This document shows, piece by piece, positions 22,828 to 31,495 of a stretch of DNA of 48,894 nt (positions are counted from its first letter, which is position 1; each line of letters opens with the position of its first letter). The position numbers and the translations under genes were made by a program. The notes under the pieces were generated by a model. The model saw only the letters and a program-made list of their open reading frames with translations. It did no database searches and was not told the DNA's origin. The DNA comes from Kiloniellales bacterium (GTDB taxonomy: Bacteria; Pseudomonadota; Alphaproteobacteria; Kiloniellales; JAKSBE01), in the NCBI GenBank assembly GCA_030066685.1, contig JASJBF010000030.1, positions 1 through 48,894 of the forward strand. Reading direction: 5' to 3'.

Positions 22828-23763
22828 TCATGCCGTGACCTCGACGCTGCGGGCCGCCGCCTCGACGAAGCCGTGGCCGTCGGCCCCCAGGCCCCGGGTC
22901 AGGATCCGGATCCGCCAGCCCGCGGCGGCACGCTCGATGCCATAGATCTGATAGTGCGCGCCGGGCCGCCGCTCGCCGAGCCTGGCCGAGGCCGACGGCA
23001 CGCCGAAGACCGGAATCGACCCGCGCGGGCCGTCGAGGCGGGCGTCGTTGAAGGAATGGTCGTGGCCGTGCAGCACGAGCTCGGCGCCGGCGTCGCGCAG
23101 CACGGCGCGGAAGCCTTCGGCGTCGATCAGCCGCTTGCGCCGGCTGATGCCGTTGTCGTGCGGGGGGTGATGCAGCAGGACGCAGCGGAAGCGGCCCTCC
23201 TCGCCGAGCGCCCGGAGCTTGGCGGCGAGCCGATCCAGCTGCGCGCCGCCCAGGACTCCGGCCGCGCTGCCGGGCGGCGTCGGCAGGGCGGTCGACAGGC
23301 CGACGATGGCCAGCGGGCCGCGGCGGCGCAGGAAGGGGAAGGCGCCGCGCCCCGATTCCGTCTCGCCGGACCCCGAGTCGGCACCCGCCGCCTCGCCGTC
23401 GCCGGCCATGTAGGCGGCCCAGGTGCCGAGGCCCTGGGTCCAGGGCAGGGCCACGTAGGCGTCGTGGTTGCCGGGCACGACCGAGATCCAGTCCGCGGCG
23501 CCCAGGCTCTCGAGCCAGTCGCCGGCCTGGCGGAACTCCGCCGGCAGGGCGATGTTCGTGATGTCTCCTGTGACCACGACGTGGTCCGGCCCCTGGGCCC
23601 GCAGGTCGGCGGCCAGCGCATCGAGGATCTCGCGCCGGTGGACCCGCCGGCGCCGCCGCTTCCAGGACAGCCAGCCCAGGAACCGCTTGTTGGCGAGCTC
23701 GGAGGGCCGCGCCTTCGGCAGCGGCGCGATGTGCGGATCGGAGAAGTGCGCGAGCTGGAACAC
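22828..23763 (-). CDS. Calcineurin-like metallophosphoesterase of the sphingolipid operon
   Basis: A 311-residue protein. The GTG at 23763 is selected: GGAGG lies about ten bases upstream, and the sequence begins MFQLAHFSDPHIAPLP with the first metal motif (Asp9, His11). Further motifs: GDITN (Asp67), GNHD (Asn99-Asp101), HHPPHDNG and HGHDH, the complete dimetal site. There is a Ser/Gly-rich insertion around residues 120-140. It has no signal peptide, so it probably works in the cytoplasm on a phosphodiester or phosphomonoester, perhaps processing a ceramide headgroup or a nucleotide-activated intermediate. That specific role is inferred only from the operon. Confidence 0.85.
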   Translation of the reverse strand: MFQLAHFSDPHIAPLPKARPSELANKRFLGWLSWKRRRRRVHRREILDALAADLRAQGPDHVVVTGDITNIALPAEFRQAGDWLESLGAADWISVVPGNHDAYVALPWTQGLGTWAAYMAGDGEAAGADSGSGETESGRGAFPFLRRRGPLAIVGLSTALPTPPGSAAGVLGGAQLDRLAAKLRALGEEGRFRCVLLHHPPHDNGISRRKRLIDAEGFRAVLRDAGAELVLHGHDHSFNDARLDGPRGSIPVFGVPSASARLGERRPGAHYQIYGIERAAAGWRIRILTRGLGADGHGFVEAAARSVEVTA

Positions 23764-23822
23764 GCGGCCGCTACCTCCGCGTCCGCAAGCGGGCCGATCC
23801 CTGCAAGCATCCGGCTGGCATC

Positions 23823-24629
23823 TCAGGCCCGCCCGCGCAGGATGGCTTCGACCAGGACCAGGTCCTCCGGCTTGTCCACGTCGACCGCCGCCTCGGCCAC
23901 CGGCAGCACGACGACCCCTGCTCTGGCCCCGGCGAGCCGCGAGAGCCGCGCCAGGGCCGTGTCGAGGGTCAGGCGGCCCGTCAGGTAGCCGAGCAGCATC
24001 GGCAGGCCGAGGGCCCAGGCGATGCGCCAGGGCCGCTTGCGGTCGCGCTCGACCCGGCGCCACAGCCGGATCGCCTTGGTCCCCTCCGGCCGCAGCAGCG
24101 CGAAGAGGTTGCAGCCGCTGAAGCGCCCGTCGCGGAACCGCAGGTAGGTCCGACGGCTTTCCGGGAAGGCGCTCTGGATCACGCCCTCCGGGGCCAGACC
24201 GGCCACGATGTCGGCGCCGCTGGCCTCGGCCTCCCGGCAGAAGCGCTCGATCAAAGCAGGCTCCAGCAGCGGATGATCGGCCGTGGTGATCAGCATCGGC
24301 GCCGCGGTCCCGGCGCCGCCAGCCGCCGCCTCGACCGCCGCCAGGGCGCTCAGGCTGGGAGTCTCGGCGCTCCGCACCAGGCCGATCCGGTCAGACTCGG
24401 GACCGGAGAACAAGCCTTCGAGCAGCTCGGGCGCATCGATCGAGATCAGGACCCGACCGATGCGCGGCGCGGCCAGCAGGGCCGCGACCACGCGGCGGAT
24501 CATCGGCGTGCCCTCGACCGGCAGCAGGCACTTGTGGCTGACCCCGGCCGCGCGCGCCATGGGATCGCCGCCCGGCCGCGAGCCGGCCATGATCAGCGCC
24601 GTGTAGCGTCCCGCCTCAGCCTCGGCCAT
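23823..24629 (-). CDS. MobA-like NTP transferase (candidate headgroup cytidylyltransferase, CpgD-like)
   Basis: A 268-residue Rossmann-type nucleotidyltransferase. The N-terminal signature LIMAGSRPGGDP, then SHKCLLPVEGTPMIRRV with Lys33, matches MobA/IspD-type NTP transferases, and TTADHPLLE supplies the metal-binding Asp. The C-terminus contains a short hydrophobic stretch (AWALGLPMLLGYLTG) and VDVDKPEDLVLVEA. The start ATG 24629 (or GTG 24635) overlaps the ceramide synthase stop in GTGACCATG. In Caulobacter a phosphoglycerate cytidylyltransferase is reported for ceramide diphosphoglycerate synthesis, so a similar activation of the headgroup is a reasonable hypothesis. Confidence 0.78.
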   Translation of the reverse strand: MAEAEAGRYTALIMAGSRPGGDPMARAAGVSHKCLLPVEGTPMIRRVVAALLAAPRIGRVLISIDAPELLEGLFSGPESDRIGLVRSAETPSLSALAAVEAAAGGAGTAAPMLITTADHPLLEPALIERFCREAEASGADIVAGLAPEGVIQSAFPESRRTYLRFRDGRFSGCNLFALLRPEGTKAIRLWRRVERDRKRPWRIAWALGLPMLLGYLTGRLTLDTALARLSRLAGARAGVVVLPVAEAAVDVDKPEDLVLVEAILRGRA

Positions 24630-24631
24630 GG

Positions 24632-25804
24632 TCACAGGGCCTTCTCGTAGACGCGGTAGGTCTTGTAGGCGCGGCCGCCGAGCGTCTCGATCAGGTGCCG
24701 GGTCGGGAGGTTGTCCTCCAGGATCCAGGACAGCTCGCCCTCGGTCACGCCGCGCCGGCGATGATACCGCCGCACGCGCTCGATCACCATCAGCCCCAGG
24801 GCACCCCCGATGGGGGTGCCGTGGAAGCGCCGGCGGACGCCCATCAGCGGCATCCTTATGGTGCGGGTCCCGCGGACCTTGAGGCGCCACAAGAGCTTGA
24901 GCCAGCCGAAGGGCAGCAGGCGCCCGCCGAGGTCGCGGATCGCTTCGTTGACGTTGGGCAGAGTCACCGCCATGGCCGCCGGCGCGCCCTCGACCTCGGC
25001 GATGGCGACCGCTCCCGGCGTCAGGATCGGCTTCAGGTTCTCCGCCAGGTGGCCGACCTCCGCCTCGGAGAAGGGCAGGAAACCCCAGTTCTCCGACCAG
25101 GCGTCGTTGAAGATGTCGACCACGGTCGCGATCTCCTCCTTGAAGCGGCCCATGTCGATGTTACGGACCCGCAGGCTCGGGTCATGCTCGGCCTTGGCGA
25201 GCAGGGCGCGCGCCGGGCGCGGCAACTCGAAATCGGCGGGGCAGAGATAGGCGATCAGGTCCTTGGCCTTCCGGTAGCCCTGCGCTTCCAGCCGCGCCGC
25301 GTAGTAGGGCGGCGCGTGGTTCATCATCAGGTAGGGCGGCCGGTCGAAGCCGTCCACCAGGAGCCCACTCTCGTCGTTGATCGACAAAGTGAAGGGCCCG
25401 AGGATCCGCTTCATCCCGCGGCGCCGCAGCCAAGCCTCGGCGGTCGCGAGCAGCCGGCCGAAGACCTCGGGATCATCCTCGGCCTCGAGGAAGCCGAAGT
25501 GGCCGGTCGCGTCCCGATGCCGGTCGAGGTGCGCCCGGTTCACCTGGGCGCTGATCCGGCCGACCGGGCGGCCGTCGCGGCGGGCCAGCCAGTAGGCGAC
25601 CTCGGCCCGGGCGAAGAACGGGTTCTTGCGCGGATCGAGGTGCATGCGCCGCTCGAAGATCAGCGGCGCGACCCAGTTCGGATCCTCCCGGTAGAGGGCC
25701 GCCGGCATCTCCAGAAAGCCGCGCAGGGACGCCGGGCCCACCACTTCCTCGACCGACAGCGCCGCCTCGGCGGCCGCCTCCCCGTCCTGGGCGAGCGCGC
25801 TCAC
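24632..25804 (-). CDS. bcerS: Bacterial ceramide synthase (GNAT-superfamily acyltransferase)
   Basis: A 390-residue cytoplasmic protein of the GNAT-like family in which Caulobacter bCerS N-acylates the sphingoid base. Features: an N-terminal MPAALYREDPNWVAPLIFE, the motif PRKNPFFARAEVAYWLARRDG, GPFTLSINDESGLLVDGF, then NDAWSENWGFLPFSEAEV and ELSWILEDNLPTRHLIE at the C-terminus, which are recurrent in this protein type (often mis-named dATP pyrophosphohydrolase). The start is GTG 25804 with GGAG six bases ahead. It overlaps the NTP transferase gene and lies 13 bases after the hydroxylase gene. Along with spt it makes the case for ceramide production strong. Confidence 0.85.
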   Translation of the reverse strand: MSALAQDGEAAAEAALSVEEVVGPASLRGFLEMPAALYREDPNWVAPLIFERRMHLDPRKNPFFARAEVAYWLARRDGRPVGRISAQVNRAHLDRHRDATGHFGFLEAEDDPEVFGRLLATAEAWLRRRGMKRILGPFTLSINDESGLLVDGFDRPPYLMMNHAPPYYAARLEAQGYRKAKDLIAYLCPADFELPRPARALLAKAEHDPSLRVRNIDMGRFKEEIATVVDIFNDAWSENWGFLPFSEAEVGHLAENLKPILTPGAVAIAEVEGAPAAMAVTLPNVNEAIRDLGGRLLPFGWLKLLWRLKVRGTRTIRMPLMGVRRRFHGTPIGGALGLMVIERVRRYHRRRGVTEGELSWILEDNLPTRHLIETLGGRAYKTYRVYEKAL

Positions 25805-25817
25805 CGGAGGCTCCGGC

Positions 25818-26609
25818 CTATTCGGCGGCGAGCCGGCCGCCGGACCGCCGAGGTGTCTTGGGAAGGTCGGGAGACAGCGCCGCGACCCAGGGATAGCGCT
25901 CGGCCTCCGCCTCGGTGTAGCCGAGATTGCGGACCGTCTCGCTGCGGGCCATCTCCTTGGGCTGGGGATGGTAGCTGCCGAAGAGGCGGTCGCAGATCGA
26001 GGACGTGATCCCGTAGTTGCCGCGCTCGCTGTGGAAATGATGCGCCAGGTGCTGCTTCTTCAGCTGCCGCAGCCAGGCCCAGCGAGGCTGGAACGGCAGG
26101 TGATGGATCGAATGGAAGAACTCGTAGACGGCGGTGACCAGGCAAGCCGCGGCGATGGCCGCCGCCGCCCCGCCCGGGCCACCGATCAGCCAGCCGAGGG
26201 GCAATGCCACAACCAAGATGACCGGCATCGTGGTGTGCAGGGCGCCGAAGAGCACGCCCAGGTCGTTGGGATCCTGGTGGTGATCGTAGTGGATCCGCTT
26301 CCACAGCTTGGCGGTCAGGGGCGACTTGTAGAGGTACCTGCCGTGCAGCACGTAGCGGTGCAGCAGGTACTCGACCGGCGGGTAGACCGGCACCACCGCG
26401 GCCGCGGCGAGCAGGGTCGCCAGGGCGGACTCGCTCCAGGTCGCGGCCAGCCAGGCGCCGACCACGGTCACCACGAGATAGGCCAAAATCGTGTAGTGGG
26501 TGAAGTAGGCCTTCACCAGGTCCCCGAACGTCATCTTGTCGAGGAAGTATTTCCGGCCCGCCCAGGGCCCGATTCCCATCACGTCGTCGTTCCTTCCATC
26601 CAAGGCCAT
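25818..26609 (-). CDS. Fatty acid hydroxylase / sterol desaturase superfamily protein (ceramide hydroxylase candidate)
   Basis: A 263-residue integral membrane di-iron enzyme. The histidine boxes are in place: HRYVLH (His84, His89), HYDHH (His107, His110, His111), HSIHH (His166, His169, His170) and HLAHHFH (His187-His193). Hydrophobic helices lie at about 40-58, 62-76, 128-142 and 146-163. FA2H-type members put a hydroxyl on the acyl chain of ceramide. The ATG at 26579 (MGIGPWAGRK) is an alternative start with a slightly better ribosome site. It lies 13 bases upstream of the ceramide synthase gene, which supports a ceramide substrate over sterol or carotenoid. Confidence 0.85.
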   Translation of the reverse strand: MALDGRNDDVMGIGPWAGRKYFLDKMTFGDLVKAYFTHYTILAYLVVTVVGAWLAATWSESALATLLAAAAVVPVYPPVEYLLHRYVLHGRYLYKSPLTAKLWKRIHYDHHQDPNDLGVLFGALHTTMPVILVVALPLGWLIGGPGGAAAAIAAACLVTAVYEFFHSIHHLPFQPRWAWLRQLKKQHLAHHFHSERGNYGITSSICDRLFGSYHPQPKEMARSETVRNLGYTEAEAERYPWVAALSPDLPKTPRRSGGRLAAE

Positions 26610-26642
26610 CGCGGCGCCCCGCCGCGGCGGGGTCTGCGCCGA

Positions 26643-27545
26643 TCAGGCGGCCAGCTGCGGAATCCGGTCGAGAACCTCGAAGGCATCGTGGCGCACGTGG
26701 TTCTGCCGCATCTCCTCGCGGAGCATGCTCTCGCTGACGATTCCCTTCTCCATGCATTCCCGCAGCAGGCCGAAGAAGAAGGCCTCCTGGTTGCGGTCCG
26801 GGTGCCGGAGGTACTTCTTGAACAGGTTGCCGTTGCCCATCAGCTTGCGCTTGGCCCGGATCGCCCAGCCCAGGGGCGGGAAGATCCGGCTGCGCTCGGC
26901 CAGGGTGAAGTCGACCGGCAGCCCGGTCTTCCAGGGCTGGGTCATGCGGCGCGTGTTGTGCAGCAGCTTGGTGTCCGGGGTCAACTTGTCGAAGTCGTTC
27001 CACTCGGGCTCGAAGAGGCCGATGCTGCCGGGCGGCTCCAGCTTCAGGCTGATCCACTTCATGTAGTCGCGCTTGTTCTCGAAGAGCTCGTTGAACTGCG
27101 CCTCGGCACGCCAGTGGGTCAGCTTGGCGCAGTCGAGCAGCATGACGCTGCTGGCATAGAAGCGCAGCAGCCCCTTCACCCCCGAGCGGTGGCGGCAGAG
27201 GATCGCCTTGCCGTCCATGTCCCGGGTCAGCAGCTCCCATACGTCGCCGACGGCGAAGATGTCCGGGTCGATGACGATGGCGCGCCCCTCGAAGCCCATC
27301 AGCTCGGGCGGCATGAAGCGCAGCGGCGTAAAGGACTGCAGATCCTCGCTGTCCCAGACCCGCTGGACCCCATCGCGCAGGAAGCTCTGGCCGTGCTTCG
27401 CCTTCAGGAAGGGGTGGTCATCGGTGTGGATGATCCGCACATCGAACTTGTCGGCGTTTCGCGAGTTCCGCTTGAGCGAATACTCCGAAACCAGCGCTCC
27501 GACCATTTGCCGGTGGTTCGTATGGATAAAGACGCAAGGCTTCAC
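26643..27545 (-). CDS. GT-A-fold glycosyltransferase-like protein, copy A
   Basis: A 300-residue cytoplasmic protein. The N-terminus KPCVFIHTNHRQMVGALVSE and VIDPDIFAVGDV with the Asp93-x-Asp95 pair resemble GT8-type or related nucleotide-sugar transferases, in which DxD binds the metal and UDP-sugar. No membrane segment is seen. A second copy of equal length is at 29118-30020, about two-thirds identical by eye, with most differences in residues 235-270. Copy A ends 33 bases before the hydroxylase gene, so it may head the ceramide operon and glycosylate a sphingolipid, but a role in other surface glycans is equally possible. Confidence 0.72.
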   Translation of the reverse strand: MKPCVFIHTNHRQMVGALVSEYSLKRNSRNADKFDVRIIHTDDHPFLKAKHGQSFLRDGVQRVWDSEDLQSFTPLRFMPPELMGFEGRAIVIDPDIFAVGDVWELLTRDMDGKAILCRHRSGVKGLLRFYASSVMLLDCAKLTHWRAEAQFNELFENKRDYMKWISLKLEPPGSIGLFEPEWNDFDKLTPDTKLLHNTRRMTQPWKTGLPVDFTLAERSRIFPPLGWAIRAKRKLMGNGNLFKKYLRHPDRNQEAFFFGLLRECMEKGIVSESMLREEMRQNHVRHDAFEVLDRIPQLAA

Positions 27546-27922
27546 TTAGGGACCTCGATGCAATTAACCCTGCCTGCCTCCGGACCAAGGCCATAGCAGA
27601 TTGCCCCAGGCACAGCAAGCGCCCCCAAGGGCCAGCCGGCCATCGAGGGGACACATAGTATTTCATTATGTTTCAACCACCTGCGGCGCAGGGCCGAGGA
27701 CCGATCGCGGCCGGACCCGGCCCGCCGACGCGCCGCTCGGCGCAGGCGGTTAGCACCCCGCCGCCGACGCGGCAAGTCCGGGACGGCGGCTCCGGGTGGA
27801 ACCCCTCCGGGATCTTGCCAAGCCGCCGCGCTTGGCCCATGTTCCGGCTCTCCGCGGCGGCCCGGGGCCACGGCGATTCGGTGCCGGCCGGGCCGCGGCG
27901 CAGACCCTCGGAACGGAGTCCC
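27546..27922. other. Divergent promoter region between copy A transferase and ELM1-family gene
   Basis: 377 bases. A short AT-richer stretch near 27650-27680 (CATAGTATTTCATTATG) is the best promoter candidate. The frame of the downstream gene is open from ATG 27668, but the added 85 residues are Pro/Arg/Gly-rich and unlike the family, so I treat it as leader DNA. Confidence 0.4.
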
Positions 27923-29113
27923 ATGGCAGAACCGGAAAGCCGCGCCGCGCAAGGCTTCACGCCCCCGCGCACCTGGCTGATGATGGGCCATCGGGCCGGC
28001 GACAACTCCCAGGTTCAGGCCCTCGCAGAGGCTCTGGGCTGGCCCTTCGAGACCCGCCACTTCGTCTACCGGCCGACCGAGCTGCTGACCAACCTGACCC
28101 TGCCCCTGACCCTGGCCGGGATCGTCCGGCGCAAGTCCAGCCCCTTGGAGCCGCCCTGGCCGGAGCTGATCATCTCCGCCGGCCGGCGCAACGAGCCGGT
28201 CTGCCGCTGGATCCAGATCCAGGCGGCGAAGCTGGGCCAGCGGGTCCGCCTGGTCCACTGCGGCCGGCCCTGGGCGCGGATCCTGAACTTCGACCTGGTG
28301 ATCACGACGCCGCAGTACCGCCTGCCGGAGCGCGCCGAGGTGCTGCACAACGCGACGCCGCTGCACCGGGTGACCGAAGGCCGCCTGGAGGCGGAGGGCG
28401 CGCGCTGGCGCGAGCGGCTGGCCCATCTGCCGCAGCCCTACATCTCGGTCATCATCGGCGGCAACAGCGGGCCCTTCTCCTACGACAAGCGCGCCGCCGC
28501 CCGCCTCGGCCGCCAGGCCAGCGCCATGGCCAAGGCCCTGGGCGGCTCGCTCCTGATCACCACCAGTGCCCGGACCGCCGCCGAGACCCTGCCGGTGCTG
28601 GAGGCGGCGCTGGAAGTGCCGAACTACTTCTTCAAGTGGCGCAAGGGCGCCGAGGACAACCCCTACTTCGCCTTTCTGGATCTCGCCGAGCGCCACATCG
28701 TGACCGGCGATTCCATGTCCATGCTGACCGAGGCCTGCGCGACCCGGAAGCGGGTCTACATCTTCGACCTGGGCGAAGGGCACCTGGCCATGCGCCCTGA
28801 TGCGCCGCCGGTGCGCCGGCCGCTGATCCCGGAGGCCGACAACATCCGCGGCTTCTGGTACCGGCAGATGATGAAGTACGGGCCGCAACGGCTGAGCCGC
28901 GACATCCGGCTGATCCATCGCCGGCTGGTCGCCGAGGGCCGCTGCGCCTGGCTGGACGGCGAGGACTTCGCCGACTGGCAGACCCCGCCGCCGCTGGAAG
29001 CCGTGCCGCGGGCCGTCGCCCGGGTCCGTGCGCTCTTCGAGCCCGAGGCGCAGGGCGAGGCCGGACCGGCCCAGCCGCTTCAACAGACTCGGGCTCAGGG
29101 CACCGGGCGGTAA
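27923..29113 (+). CDS. ELM1-family protein, copy A
   Basis: A 396-residue protein of the mitochondrial-fission-ELM1 family, a GT-B-like fold found in many alphaproteobacteria and plant mitochondria. Typical features: TWLMMGHRAGDNSQVQALAE at the N-terminus, EPPWPELIISAGRR, DLVITTPQYRLP, and IVTGDSMSMLTEACATRK near residue 270, which looks like a nucleotide-sugar or glycan-binding region of GT-B enzymes. ATG 27923 follows GGAG. The biochemical function in bacteria is not established to my knowledge. It is paired divergently with the GT-A-like gene, and the pair is repeated at 29118-31396. Confidence 0.82.
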   Translation: MAEPESRAAQGFTPPRTWLMMGHRAGDNSQVQALAEALGWPFETRHFVYRPTELLTNLTLPLTLAGIVRRKSSPLEPPWPELIISAGRRNEPVCRWIQIQAAKLGQRVRLVHCGRPWARILNFDLVITTPQYRLPERAEVLHNATPLHRVTEGRLEAEGARWRERLAHLPQPYISVIIGGNSGPFSYDKRAAARLGRQASAMAKALGGSLLITTSARTAAETLPVLEAALEVPNYFFKWRKGAEDNPYFAFLDLAERHIVTGDSMSMLTEACATRKRVYIFDLGEGHLAMRPDAPPVRRPLIPEADNIRGFWYRQMMKYGPQRLSRDIRLIHRRLVAEGRCAWLDGEDFADWQTPPPLEAVPRAVARVRALFEPEAQGEAGPAQPLQQTRAQGTGR

Positions 29114-29117
29114 GGCT

Positions 29118-30020
29118 TCAGGCGGCGAGCGGCGGCGTCCGCTCCAGGACCTCCAGCGCGTCGTGGCGGACGTGGTTCTGGCGCATCTCCTCCTGCAGCA
29201 TCTCGCGCGTGATCAAGCCCTTGTCCAGGCACTCGCGGAGCAGGCCGAAGAAGAAGGACTCCTGCTTGGGATCCGGATGCGACATGTAGCGGGTCGGTGC
29301 CAGGTTGCCCTTGATCAGCTTCTTGATCGGGCGGATCCAGGTGCCCGGCTGGCTCGCCTTGACCTTCTTGGTGGCCGGCATGAAATCCACCGGCAGGCCG
29401 GACTTCCAGGGCTGGGTCTGGCGCTTGGTGTTGTGCAGCAGCTTGGTGCGCGAAGTCAGGTGATCGAAGTCGTTCCATTCGTCCTCGAAGAGGCCGATGG
29501 ACTCCTTGGGCTCCAGCTTCAGCGTGATCCAATCCATGTAGTCCCGCTTGAAGTCGAAGAGCTCGCCGAACTGCTCTTCGCAGCGCCAGTGGGTCAGCTT
29601 GGCGCAGTCCAGCAGCATGACGCTGCTGGCCAGGGCCCCGGTCAGGCCCTTGTTGCCGGTGCGCGGACGGCAGACGATGGCCTTGCCTTCCATGTCCCGG
29701 GTCAGAAGCGGCCAGACGTCGCCGACCGCGAAGACGTCGGGATCGATCACCACGGCTTGGCCCTGATAGCCCATCAGCTCCGGCGGCATGAAGCGCAGCG
29801 GGGTGAAGGACTGCAGGTCCTCGAAGCGCCAGATCCGACTCTCGCCGTCGCGCAGGAACGCCTGCCCTTCCCGAGCCTGGATGAAGGGATGGTCGGCGAC
29901 GTCGATGATCTCGACGTCGAACTCGTCCGGGTGCTTGGAGTTTCGCTTCAGCGAGTACTGGGAGACCAGGGCGCCGATCTTCTGGCGGTGGTTGGTGTGA
30001 ATGAAGACGGTGGGTTTCAT
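29118..30020 (-). CDS. GT-A-fold glycosyltransferase-like protein, copy B
   Basis: 300 residues, the paralogue of the gene at 26643-27545, with the same DPD motif at 93-95 and the same ends (KPTVFIHTNHRQ; QNHVRHDALEVLERTPPLAA). The two differ in the middle-C-terminal region (about 235-270), which may set acceptor choice. Its stop is four bases from the stop of the ELM1-family copy A, so the genes converge without a visible terminator. It is divergent from copy B of the ELM1-family gene. Confidence 0.72.
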   Translation of the reverse strand: MKPTVFIHTNHRQKIGALVSQYSLKRNSKHPDEFDVEIIDVADHPFIQAREGQAFLRDGESRIWRFEDLQSFTPLRFMPPELMGYQGQAVVIDPDVFAVGDVWPLLTRDMEGKAIVCRPRTGNKGLTGALASSVMLLDCAKLTHWRCEEQFGELFDFKRDYMDWITLKLEPKESIGLFEDEWNDFDHLTSRTKLLHNTKRQTQPWKSGLPVDFMPATKKVKASQPGTWIRPIKKLIKGNLAPTRYMSHPDPKQESFFFGLLRECLDKGLITREMLQEEMRQNHVRHDALEVLERTPPLAA

Positions 30021-30265
30021 GGCGGATCTTCACCTTCACCTGTGTGTCTCCGTGCTCATATCAGATGGCCCCGACCCGGGCAAGGCGCCGGCCAGCCGGC
30101 AGGGGCTCTTGCGTCCCGGTGCGAAGGGGAGGCTTGACGACCCTTGCGCTTAGGCACCAGATTCGACGCGCTTCGAAGACCGCCCGGCCCCCGAGTCCGA
30201 CCCGCCACGCCTCGGATCCGAGCCGGACGCGGACTCCGACGACCGGCAGCTCAAGACCTCACGCG

Positions 30266-31396
30266 ATGTCCTCACGCGACGCCCTGGCCCGGATGACCAA
30301 GGAACTCGAGACCTCCCCAGCGGCGCAGCCGCGGATTTGGCTGGTCCTCGGCGACAAGCTCGGGGACAACGCCCAGGCCGAGGCCATCGCCGAGGCCCTG
30401 GGCCTGCCCTGCGAGCGCAAGGCGCTGCGCTTCAAGCCGCGCTACCGGCACGCCAAGCCGATCTTCCGGGCCTCGCTCCACCATCTCGAGGAGACGGCCT
30501 CGGACCGGCTCGAGCCGCCCTGGCCGGACCTCATCCTGACCGTCGGCCGGCGGCCTTCGATGGCCGCGCTCTGGGCCCGGCGGCAGTCCGGCGGGCGCAG
30601 CCGGCTGGTCCTGATCGGGCGACCGAAGCGCCACGCCGAAGAGTTCGACCTGATCATCTCGACGCCGCAGTACCTGATCCCCGACCGGGACAACGTCGTG
30701 CGCCTCGGCCTGCCACTGATGCGGGCGGATCCGGCGGCGATCCGCAGCGAGGCGGCGCGCTGGCAGGGGCGGATTGGCGCCCTGCCCCGGCCGCTGACCG
30801 CCGTTCTGGTGGGCGGCCCGACCAAGCCCTTCCGGCTCAACGCCGAGGTCGCGCGGGACCTGGTCGCGAAGGTCGCCGAAACCCTGGGGCGGGAAGGCAC
30901 GCTGTTCTTCTCGACCAGCCGACGCACGCCGCCCGAGGTGGTCGACACCCTGGAGGCCGCCCTGCCCGCGAATGCCGAGCTGTTTCGCTGGCAGACGGAG
31001 CGCCGGGACAACCCCTACCTGGCGCTCCTGGGGCTCGCCGACCGCTGCGTGGTCACCGCGGACAGCACCTCGATGATGGTCGAGGCGCTGAGGGCCGGCC
31101 GGCCGCTGGTGATCTATCCCCTGCCGACCGGCGACGGCGGGCTTCACCGTGCGATCACCCACGCTCTGGGGCCGTCCAAGGCCGCGGCGCCGGCGACCCG
31201 GATCACCGAGGGGATCTACCGCCTCGGGCTGGTCGGCTACGGCCGCGACCTGACGGCGCTGCACGGCGATCTGATCCGGCGCGGCCTGGCCACGCCGATC
31301 GGCGAGCTGCCGCCCGCGCCTCCCGCCGAGATTCCCGACGACCTGGGCGTGGTGGTCGAGCGCATACGGGCTCTGCTGCCGGCCGGGCCGGGATAG
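30266..31396 (+). CDS. ELM1-family protein, copy B
   Basis: 376 residues from ATG 30266; ATG 30293 (MTKELET) is an equally possible start, and neither has a clear ribosome site. It shares the family plan of copy A: IWLVLGDKLGDNAQAEAIAE, EPPWPDLILTVGRRPS, DLIISTPQYLIP and CVVTADSTSMMVEALRAGRP. It is far more diverged from copy A than the two GT-A-like genes are from each other, so the duplication may be old or one member may have been replaced. The 245 bases between it and copy B of the transferase form a shared divergent promoter region. Confidence 0.8.
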   Translation: MSSRDALARMTKELETSPAAQPRIWLVLGDKLGDNAQAEAIAEALGLPCERKALRFKPRYRHAKPIFRASLHHLEETASDRLEPPWPDLILTVGRRPSMAALWARRQSGGRSRLVLIGRPKRHAEEFDLIISTPQYLIPDRDNVVRLGLPLMRADPAAIRSEAARWQGRIGALPRPLTAVLVGGPTKPFRLNAEVARDLVAKVAETLGREGTLFFSTSRRTPPEVVDTLEAALPANAELFRWQTERRDNPYLALLGLADRCVVTADSTSMMVEALRAGRPLVIYPLPTGDGGLHRAITHALGPSKAAAPATRITEGIYRLGLVGYGRDLTALHGDLIRRGLATPIGELPPAPPAEIPDDLGVVVERIRALLPAGPG

Positions 31397-31495
31397 CTGC
31401 CGATGCCGGGTCAACGCCGCGTTAAGCCTGGTCCACTAGCCTCGGGGCCTGTCCGAGGCAGCCGCCCGGATTCCGCCGACCATACCTAAGGTGTC

